A DNA stretch of 64,000 nucleotides from Streptomyces rapamycinicus NRRL 5491 (GTDB lineage: Bacteria; Actinomycetota; Actinomycetes; Streptomycetales; Streptomycetaceae). This document shows positions 57,949 to 64,000 of this stretch, in pieces. The notes under the pieces are model-generated. The model worked only from the letters and a program-made list of their open reading frames with translations, was not told the origin of the DNA and searched no databases. A program made the translations under genes and the position numbers. The DNA lies in NCBI RefSeq assembly GCF_024298965.1, contig NZ_CP085193.1, positions 5,890,001 through 5,954,000 on the forward strand, read 5' to 3'. The first letter of the stretch is position 1; each line of letters opens with the position of its first letter.

Positions 57949-59338
57949 CCGCACCACCCTCCTCAAAGCGTTCGGGCGCGAACGGCGTCAGGTCCAGATC
58001 CGTCGCCTCCCCCGTCAGCGCCTGCGCGATCAGCTTCCCCGTCCCCGCCGCGAGGCCGATCCCCGCGCCCTCGTGGCCGCAGGCGTGCCACAGCCCGGGG
58101 GCGCGCGGGTCGGGGCCGATGACCGGCAGATGGTCGGGGCAGTACGGCCGGAAGCCCGCGTACACGCGCATCGCCCGCACCGACGCCAGCATCGGGAACA
58201 GCCCGATCGCACCCCGGGCCAACGCCCGTACGGCGGCGGGGGACGGCCGCCGGTCGAAGCCGACCCGCTCCCGGGTGGAGCCGATCAGTACCGTGCCGCC
58301 GCCCGTGCCCTCCACGACCGGCGACGCCTGGAGCTCCGCGTCCGAACTGGCCACGGCGTCCACGTAGTCGGCCGCGTAGACCTTGTGCCGTACGGTCGCG
58401 GGCGGCAGTGGTTCGGTGACGAGGACGAAGCCCCGGCGCGGCAGCACCGGCAGTTCGACACCCGCGAGCCCCGCCACCGCGCCGGCCCAGGTGCCCGCCG
58501 CGTTCAGGACGGCGGGGGCGCTGACGGTGCCGTGGGATGTCCGTACGCCGGTGACCGGGGCACCCGCGCCGCCATCCGGGGTGGCCGGGGAGCCGCCCGC
58601 CGAGGTGGCCGGGGAGCCGCCCGCCGGGGTGGCCGGGGAGCCGCCTCCCGGGGTGGCCGGGACGCCCGTACGCCCTCCCGCCGTGGCCGGGACGCCCGTA
58701 CGCCCTCCGCGCCGCCGGAGGAACCCCACCACCTCCGTCCCCGTCCGCACCACCGCCCCGCGCCGCCGCGCGAGCCGCAGCAGGTGGGCCGCCGCCAGCA
58801 TGGGCTGCACCTGGGCGTCCTGCGGATACAGCGCGCCCCCGGCGGCCTCGCGGGTCAGCCGCGGTTCGAGGGCGGGGAGTTCGGCCCCGGACACCTCACG
58901 TACGACGACGCCACGGGCCCGCTGCCGCTCGGCCAGCGTCCGCAGCGCGCCCAGGGCGGCGGGGGTGGAGGCGACCACCAGCCCGCCCTTCTGCTCGAAC
59001 TCCCACCACTCGCCGTACGGGCCCAGGTCCTCGCCCCACACCTGCCGCGAGTACCGCGCGAGCTCCAGCTCCGGGCCCGGCTCCTTGTCCGAGACCAGAA
59101 CGTTTCCCTCGCCCGCGCCCGAGGTGCCGCCCGCGATGGCGCCCCGGTCGACCACCACGACCCGCAGCCCGGCGAGGGTGGCGAACCAGGCGGCGGCCGC
59201 GCCGACGACTCCGGCGCCGATGACGACGAGATCGGCGGTCTTCGGCAAGTCCTGGTGCACCGCCCGGTGCATCAAGTCCTGGTGCATCGCCCGGTGCACC
59301 AAGTCCTGGTGCATCGAGTCGTTCCCGCCCGGGGTCAT
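57929..59338 (-). CDS. DadA-type FAD oxidoreductase (beta subunit of D-hydroxyproline dehydrogenase)
   Basis: 469 residues. FAD site DLVVIGAGVVGAAAAWFATL, VVVVDRGAIAGGTSGAGEGN, and the C-terminal FAD contact YAGFRPYCPDHLPVIGPDPR with GHEGAGIGLAAGTGKLIAQ. Two repeat expansions are inserted: a 27-bp unit encoding MHRAVHQDL at the N-terminus (59246-59314) and a Gly-Gly-Ser-Pro-Ala-Thr-type tract in the middle (58570-58700). Both are absent in typical relatives. It oxidises D-hydroxyproline to the pyrroline. Confidence 0.85.
   Translation of the reverse strand: MTPGGNDSMHQDLVHRAMHQDLMHRAVHQDLPKTADLVVIGAGVVGAAAAWFATLAGLRVVVVDRGAIAGGTSGAGEGNVLVSDKEPGPELELARYSRQVWGEDLGPYGEWWEFEQKGGLVVASTPAALGALRTLAERQRARGVVVREVSGAELPALEPRLTREAAGGALYPQDAQVQPMLAAAHLLRLARRRGAVVRTGTEVVGFLRRRGGRTGVPATAGGRTGVPATPGGGSPATPAGGSPATSAGGSPATPDGGAGAPVTGVRTSHGTVSAPAVLNAAGTWAGAVAGLAGVELPVLPRRGFVLVTEPLPPATVRHKVYAADYVDAVASSDAELQASPVVEGTGGGTVLIGSTRERVGFDRRPSPAAVRALARGAIGLFPMLASVRAMRVYAGFRPYCPDHLPVIGPDPRAPGLWHACGHEGAGIGLAAGTGKLIAQALTGEATDLDLTPFAPERFEEGGADESRGE
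58570..58705 (-). repeat. Tandem repeats inserted in the DadA-type gene
   Basis: Units of about 27 bp (GTGGCCGGGGAGCCGCC core) encode GGSPATP-type repeats in a loop of the FAD enzyme. They do not disturb the frame. Confidence 0.6.
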
Positions 59339-60018
59339 CGGCCACCCGCCCACAGCCCGCGCACATGGCCGATATGGCGATGCGTCATGGCCTCGGCGCC
59401 GCGTGCGTCGCCCGCCTCCACGAGGTCGAGCAGAGCGTGGTGTTCGGCCGCCGACTGGCCGAGCCGTCCGCTCTCCAGCAGCGGGACGAGCCCCAGCAGC
59501 CGGGTCTGGGAGCGGAGTTCGGAGACCACCTCCACCAGCCGCCGGTTCCCGGCGTAGCCGAGCAGGGTGAGATGGAAGACCCGGTCGGCCTCGATATAGC
59601 CGATGAGGTCGCCGCGTTCGGCCGCGTCCACGATGGCCTGGGCCAGCTCCCGCAGCGCGGGCAGGTCCCCGGGCGGGATACGGGGGACGGCCTCCCGTAC
59701 GGTGGGCGGCTCGATGAGCAGCCGGATGGACGCCAGGTCGTCCAGGTCCCGCTCGGAGACCTCGGTGACCCGGAACCCCTTGTTGGGCACCGAGACCACC
59801 AGCCCCTCCTTCACCAGGTCGAGCATCGCCTCACGGACGGGCGTGGGGGAGACGTCGAAGCGGGCGCCGAGGGCGGGCGCCGAGTAGACGGCGCCGGGGG
59901 CGAGTTCACCGGAGATGATGCCCGCGCGCAGGGCGTTCCTGACCCGGTCGCGCAGGCTTTCGCGCTTGCCGAGCGGCCCGAGGCTGGTGCGGCGACCACG
60001 GGGAGCGGTTCCGGTCAT
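59335..60018 (-). CDS. GntR/FCD-family regulator of the hydroxyproline cluster
   Basis: 227 residues. Winged helix (RDRVRNALRAGIISGELAPG, ALGARFDVSPTPVREAMLDL) and an FCD ligand domain (SIRLLIEPPTVREAVPRI, DRVFHLTLLGYAGNRRLVEV). The metal-binding His residues of FCD are visible (H in DRVFH, HHALL, THRH). Its stop overlaps the FAD-enzyme gene. Probably represses or activates the cluster in response to hydroxyproline or a derivative. Confidence 0.9.
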   Translation of the reverse strand: MTGTAPRGRRTSLGPLGKRESLRDRVRNALRAGIISGELAPGAVYSAPALGARFDVSPTPVREAMLDLVKEGLVVSVPNKGFRVTEVSERDLDDLASIRLLIEPPTVREAVPRIPPGDLPALRELAQAIVDAAERGDLIGYIEADRVFHLTLLGYAGNRRLVEVVSELRSQTRLLGLVPLLESGRLGQSAAEHHALLDLVEAGDARGAEAMTHRHIGHVRGLWAGGR

Positions 60019-60045
60019 GTCCCATCCACCACCGATCTCCCCTCT

Positions 60046-61047
60046 CTACACCAGAAACCCGGCCGGGAACGGATCCTCGGGGTCGAGATGGAACTGCGCG
60101 GTGCCGGTGACCCACGCCCGCCCCGTGATCGAGGGCACGACGGCGGGCAGCCCCGCCACCGTGGTCTCCTCCAGCAGCCGCCCGATGAACCGCGTCCCGA
60201 TGAACGACTCGTTCACGAACTCCTCGCCGAGGCCCAGCTCACCGCGTGCGTACAGCTGCGCCATCCGTGCGGAGGTGCCGGTCCCGCAGGGGGAGCGGTC
60301 GAACCAGCCCGGGTGGATGGCCATCGCGTGGCGGGAGTGGCGCGCCGTCGAACCCGGGGCCTGGAGGTAGACATGGCGGCAGCCGGTGATGTCCGGCCGC
60401 TCGGGGTGGTGCGGCGGGTCCTGCTCGTTCACCGCGTCCATGATCTTCAACCCGGCGGTCAGCAGTTCCTGCCCGGCCGCCCGCTCGAAGGGCAGCCCGA
60501 GGGCGTCCAGTTCCACGATGGCGTAGAAGTTGCCGCCGAACGCGATGTCGTAGCGCACCTCGCCGAAGCCGGGCACCCGCACCGTACGGTCGGTGGCCGG
60601 GCAGAACGCGGCCACGTTCCGGATCGTCACCGAGGTGGCGGCCCCGTCGCGCACGGCGACCTCCGCGACCACCAGACCCGCCGGGGTGTCCAGGCGGATG
60701 GTGGTGACCGGCTCCCGCACCTCGACCATCCCGGTCTCGACCAGCACGGTGGCCACGCCGATGGTGCCGTGCCCGCACATGGGCAGCACCCCGGACACCT
60801 CGATGAAGAGCACACCGTGATCCGCGTCCGGCCGGGTCGGCGGCTGGAGGATGGCGCCGCTCATCGCGGAGTGGCCGCGCGGCTCGTACATCAGCAGGGT
60901 GCGCAGATCGTCGCGGTGCTCGATGAACCACTGCCGGCGCTCGGCCATGGTCGCGCCCGGGAGCGTCCCCACCCCGCCGGTGACCACCCGGGTGGGCATG
61001 CCCTCGGTGTGGGACTCCACGGTGTGCAACACCCGCCGCGACCTCAC
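60046..61047 (-). CDS. Proline racemase family 4-hydroxyproline 2-epimerase
   Basis: 333 residues. Two catalytic cysteines in MCGHGTIG (C91) and SPCGTGTSA (C254), plus HTVESHTEGMPTRVVTGG and PRGHSAMSGAILQPPT. Both Cys are typical of proline racemase and hydroxyproline epimerase. The cluster of D-hydroxyproline dehydrogenase and DapA-type deaminase decides for epimerase. It converts trans-4-hydroxy-L-proline to cis-4-hydroxy-D-proline. GTG start with AGGGGG upstream. Confidence 0.88.
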   Translation of the reverse strand: MRSRRVLHTVESHTEGMPTRVVTGGVGTLPGATMAERRQWFIEHRDDLRTLLMYEPRGHSAMSGAILQPPTRPDADHGVLFIEVSGVLPMCGHGTIGVATVLVETGMVEVREPVTTIRLDTPAGLVVAEVAVRDGAATSVTIRNVAAFCPATDRTVRVPGFGEVRYDIAFGGNFYAIVELDALGLPFERAAGQELLTAGLKIMDAVNEQDPPHHPERPDITGCRHVYLQAPGSTARHSRHAMAIHPGWFDRSPCGTGTSARMAQLYARGELGLGEEFVNESFIGTRFIGRLLEETTVAGLPAVVPSITGRAWVTGTAQFHLDPEDPFPAGFLV

Positions 61048-61117
61048 GAGCGCCCCCTGACCCGCATCCCCCGTATCCCGGCCCCCACCGGCACGGCAGC
61101 CCCCACCGCCCCGGCCC

Positions 61118-62029
61118 TCACCGGTACCCCAGCGCGAGCACCGTCTCGGTCTCCCGGACGACGCGCGCCGCCACCTCCCCGGCCAGCCGCGAACGCGGCG
61201 GGCGGCAGGATCCGCCGCGCAGCCCGGCCAGATCCATGGACGCCTTGATGGCCTGGACGAACTCGGTCCTGGAGTCCCAGCGCAGCAGCGGATGCAGCGC
61301 GCGGTACAGCGGCAGCGCCTTCTCCAGATCCGTGCCCACACCCGAGGTGGCGAGCCGGTACAGCTCCACGGTGGCGTCGGGAATCGCGTTCGGATACCCG
61401 GCGATCCACCCCACGGCCCCGGCGAGCCCCAGCTCCAGCAGCACGTCATCGGCGCCGATCAGCAGATCAAGACCGGGGGCGCGCTCGGCGATCTCGTACG
61501 CCCGCCGCACATCCCCGCTGAACTCCTTGACCGCGACGATCAGCCCCTCCCCGTGCAGCTCGGCCAGGAGCTCCGGGGTCAGGTCGACCTTGGTGTCATG
61601 GGGGTTGTTGTACGCCACCACCGGCAGCCCGGCGCGCGCCACCTCGCGGTAGTGGCCGACCACGGCCTCCCGGTCGGCGCGGTAGCTGTTCGGCGGCAGC
61701 GCCAGCACCGCCCGCGCCCCCGCCTCCCCCGCCTGCTCCGCCCACCGCCGGCTCTCCAGCGCCCCGTACGCCGCCACCCCCGGCATCACCCCGAACCCCT
61801 CGGGCGCCGCCTCCACCGCCACCCGCACCACCCGCGCCCGCTCCTCGTCCGTCAGGGTCTGGTACTCCCCCAACGACCCATTGGGGCAGACCCCGTCACA
61901 GCCGTGCTCGGCGAGAAACCGCACATGGGCGGCGTAACCCTCGTAGTCGACCGACAGTTCGTCATCGTCCTGGAACGGAAGCGCCGTGGCGACATGAACG
62001 CCACGCCAGGGAGCGGAGAGATCGGGCAT
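61118..62029 (-). CDS. DapA-family deaminase (pyrroline-4-hydroxy-2-carboxylate deaminase-like)
   Basis: 303 residues. TIM-barrel with the Schiff-base lysine K168 (GLIVAVKEFSGD) and the catalytic tyrosine Y140 (LPVVAYNNPHD), and NGSLGEYQTLTDEERARVV. In the hydroxyproline pathway this enzyme deaminates the pyrroline to 2-oxoglutarate semialdehyde. GGAGG before the ATG. It is the first gene of the cluster; the final dehydrogenase is not in the window. Confidence 0.85.
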   Translation of the reverse strand: MPDLSAPWRGVHVATALPFQDDDELSVDYEGYAAHVRFLAEHGCDGVCPNGSLGEYQTLTDEERARVVRVAVEAAPEGFGVMPGVAAYGALESRRWAEQAGEAGARAVLALPPNSYRADREAVVGHYREVARAGLPVVAYNNPHDTKVDLTPELLAELHGEGLIVAVKEFSGDVRRAYEIAERAPGLDLLIGADDVLLELGLAGAVGWIAGYPNAIPDATVELYRLATSGVGTDLEKALPLYRALHPLLRWDSRTEFVQAIKASMDLAGLRGGSCRPPRSRLAGEVAARVVRETETVLALGYR

Positions 62030-62472
62030 GCGGAACCTCCTGGGGGAGGGGACCAGACCACCGGATTTCCCTTTGACGATAGCAGTGCAATGTCACACCG
62101 CACAGTCCTCGGAACGGAGGGATCGGCTCACCGGAAGTCACCGGAAACGCGCAGGAGTTCACAGCGCGAACTGTGCGGTCTATACCTTTTGCGGGTGTGG
62201 CCAATGTGTCGCACGAGACAGTGAACGTGACTACTATTCACGTTGATTCGGCTGGATCCCACGGCTTGTCAGGTGGCTCATCATCCAAAACGGGGACTGC
62301 TCTTCGTCTCTTGTCAGCCAGGTCACCGGCGTGAAAGGCTCGGCCCGCCCCGTAAGGGGAATCCCCAACTCCGAGGCATCGCTGTGCTGTTGGCTGACCA
62401 CCCCGCGGCCCGTTTGTGAGAGGGTTGCCCCCCGGCGGGGGCGCCGCTGTTCGTGAGTGAGGAATTGCCTCC
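62030..62472. promoter_or_regulatory. Divergent control region of the hydroxyproline cluster and the CBM2 gene
   Basis: Contains AACGTGA-CTACTAT-TCACGTT (62224-62244), a perfect 7-bp inverted repeat, and GGTCTATACC (62177-62186), close to the core of DasR-type sites (GGTCTAGACC) with one base changed. Either may be an operator. No gene is seen in this 440 bp. Confidence 0.4.
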
Positions 62473-64000
62473 ATGCCCGACCACTCATCTCCCAGGGAAT
62501 CGCCCGGGGACGGCTCCCCGACGCGCCGCGGGGTCCCCGAGGCGCCCGGCGAGGATGTCGATGGCGCGGCCTCCGCTACGGCTTTGCTGGGCGCGTACTG
62601 GGACGCGGTCGCCGATTACGCGGAGCTGTGCACCACCACCCCGGAAGACGGGATGCGGCTCGCCACCGAGGCGTTCCGGCGGGGCATCCGGGAGACCCGC
62701 AACCGCCGCACCCGGGGCTTCGGCAAGCGCCTCCCGTGGCTTCCGCTGTTTCTGACCGCCGTGCGGAAGACCGCCGCCGAATGGGACGCCCATCGGCACG
62801 GGGACCGGCTCAACCCGGAGTTGCGGACCTGGCTGGCCTCCGACCTCGCCGCCCGGTTCGCCGCACCGCCCCGCGACCAGCCGCTCGCCCTGCGCGCGCT
62901 GCGCGACCTGCCGGAGGCGGACGGGGAGCTGCTGTGGCTGGTCGAGGTGGAGGCGCGGTCCACGGAGGCGGTGGCCCGGCAGCTGGGGTACGACCCGGAG
63001 TACGCCACCGAGGAGATCGCCCGGGTCCGCGCGGCCTTCCGCGAACGGTGTCAGCGCGCCCATGTGGACACCCTCACCGACGAGGAGTGCCGCAGCTACG
63101 CCAAGCTGCTGGACGCCGCCACCCGGGCGCCCGACTCGCCCTCGCCCGCCGACCTGTGGCAGCACCTCGCCCGTTGCCGGACCTGCCGGGACGCCGCCAC
63201 CTGCATGTATGTGGACGGCGCCGGGCTGCCCGGCGCGCTGGCGGGCGGGGTCATCGGCTGGGCCGCGCACCTCTACCTCAAGCGGCGCCGCGCGCTCGCC
63301 GAGCGGGCCCCCGGCACCACGCCGAGCGCCCGCGCCGCCGCGCCCACCGCGCACGCGGTCCGCGCCCCGCTGTGGGAGCGGCTGCGCGACCGGGTCCTGG
63401 ACGTGGTCGGGGCGCGGCGGAGCAGACGGGCCGGTGGCGTGGAGGGCAGAGCCGGGGCGGGTGGCAGAGCCGGTGCGGGCGGGGCTCGTTCCGGGGGGCA
63501 CCGGGTCGTCCGGGGCCGCGCCGCCCGCCGCCGGTTACGCAGAGCCCGTACGGCGGTCATCCTGGCGGTGATCGCCGTGGTCGCCCTCGCCGCACTGGTC
63601 GCGATGACCAGAACCGCCGCCGACTCCGACAACCGCACCGGCGGCTCCATGGGCCCCGAGGTGACCCCCGGCAGCCTGGCCCCCGCCACCTCCTCGCCGT
63701 ACAACCCCGGCGCCCCCGCCTCCCCCAGCCCCTCGAAGAGCAAGGGCGGGCAGGGCGGGAAGGGCTCCGGCAAGGGGCACCAGAAGAAGCCCGGGCGCTC
63801 CCCCGCCCCGTCCTCCTCGTCCGCCAAGGGCGACTCCGGCTCCGCGTCCGGCCACGGCGGCAAACCGCCCTCCGACGACCGGGAGCCCGGCGGCGACGCC
63901 GACTGCACGGCCCGTTTCCAGCTGGTCAACGAATGGCCCGACGGCTTCAAGGCCGCCGTCACCCTCACCTCCCGCGAATCCCTCAACGACTGGCGGGTCA
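62473..64000 (+). CDS. Sigma-like, zinc-finger, membrane protein ending in a CBM2 cellulose-binding module (runs off window)
   Basis: At least 509 residues, open at the window end. N-terminal 190 residues are helical and resemble an RNA polymerase sigma-factor-like domain (ATALLGAYWDAVADYAELCT, LRALRDLPEADGELLWLVEV, ARQLGYDPEYATEEIARVRA). A cysteine cluster HLARCRTCRDAATC follows (about 237-250), then a basic linker, one membrane helix (ARTAVILAVIAVVALAALVA), a Ser/Gly/Lys-rich linker, and the beginning of a CBM2 (DCTARFQLVNEWPDGFKAAV, NDWRV). The combination suggests a surface carbohydrate sensor. GAGGAA precedes the ATG. Confidence 0.75.
   Translation, partial: MPDHSSPRESPGDGSPTRRGVPEAPGEDVDGAASATALLGAYWDAVADYAELCTTTPEDGMRLATEAFRRGIRETRNRRTRGFGKRLPWLPLFLTAVRKTAAEWDAHRHGDRLNPELRTWLASDLAARFAAPPRDQPLALRALRDLPEADGELLWLVEVEARSTEAVARQLGYDPEYATEEIARVRAAFRERCQRAHVDTLTDEECRSYAKLLDAATRAPDSPSPADLWQHLARCRTCRDAATCMYVDGAGLPGALAGGVIGWAAHLYLKRRRALAERAPGTTPSARAAAPTAHAVRAPLWERLRDRVLDVVGARRSRRAGGVEGRAGAGGRAGAGGARSGGHRVVRGRAARRRLRRARTAVILAVIAVVALAALVAMTRTAADSDNRTGGSMGPEVTPGSLAPATSSPYNPGAPASPSPSKSKGGQGGKGSGKGHQKKPGRSPAPSSSSAKGDSGSASGHGGKPPSDDREPGGDADCTARFQLVNEWPDGFKAAVTLTSRESLNDWRV

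Noticed and set aside
1..64000. CRISPR array, rRNA or replication origin
   Set aside because: No regularly spaced direct repeats with unique spacers, no rRNA-like sequence and no DnaA-box cluster were seen; the tandem repeats are short and within genes.

Overview
The window looks like a stretch of a Streptomyces (or close relative) chromosome. GC content is very high, with G/C nearly fixed at third codon positions. GTG and TTG starts are frequent, many genes overlap by ATGA or GTGA, and there are several actinomycete-typical families: DUF4232 lipoproteins, DUF397, a Tat-exported GH11 xylanase, a Ser/Thr kinase with a PQQ propeller, and MocR, IclR and TetR regulators. No name or database match was available, so family calls rest on recognised motifs and domain order.

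Region 1 (1-10.8 kb) is mixed and partly decayed. Intact genes are a truncated LysR gene, a divergent MBL-fold hydrolase, a methyltransferase, a nucleotidyltransferase-like protein, a DUF1707 protein, and a PLP decarboxylase divergent from a MocR regulator. Between them lie an IS1380-type remnant, a frameshifted secreted protein, an IS30-type remnant, a broken MerR regulator, and an APC permease with a large internal deletion. The region ends at an orphan 3' piece of tRNA-Gly followed by its terminator, which looks like the scar (att site) of an integrated element.

Region 2 (10.9-19.3 kb) holds a TetR regulator divergent from a serine hydrolase, a ProC-like oxidoreductase, and a catabolic module. 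The module contains a DUF1932-RraA fusion, a DctM-like permease (ATGA-coupled), a small membrane protein, an IclR regulator and a cyclase-family hydrolase. The same inverted repeat (TGATAA-N3-TTATCA type) precedes both the first gene and the IclR gene, so the module is probably an IclR-controlled uptake and degradation system for an organic acid.

Region 3 (19.4-31.3 kb) has a DUF4232 lipoprotein, an FG-GAP secreted protein, an unusual response regulator with N-terminal Cys clusters, an MMPL exporter followed by a NarL-type two-component pair, an XRE regulator divergent from an EmrB/QacA-type MFS exporter, a GNAT enzyme and a DUF899 protein.

Region 4 (31.4-44.5 kb) is mostly envelope and extracellular function: two more DUF4232 lipoproteins, a GH11 xylanase, a Nudix protein, an NTF2-like protein, a GNAT enzyme, a TauE exporter, a Ser/Thr kinase with an extracellular propeller, a CNNM/CorC pair, an acidic protein, and an NfeD-like plus flotillin pair. 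All three DUF4232 genes share a 13-bp upstream motif.

Region 5 (44.5-64 kb) has a Nudix protein, LysR/PhzF, a quinone-oxidoreductase-like enzyme, MarR divergent from an Old Yellow Enzyme, a DUF397 protein, a repeat-rich gap with a HAD fragment, and a molybdate operon (regulator-modA-modB-modC). It continues with a hydroxyproline catabolic cluster (DapA-type deaminase, proline-racemase-family epimerase, GntR regulator, three-subunit D-hydroxyproline dehydrogenase). A sigma-like membrane protein ending in a cellulose-binding module runs off the right edge.
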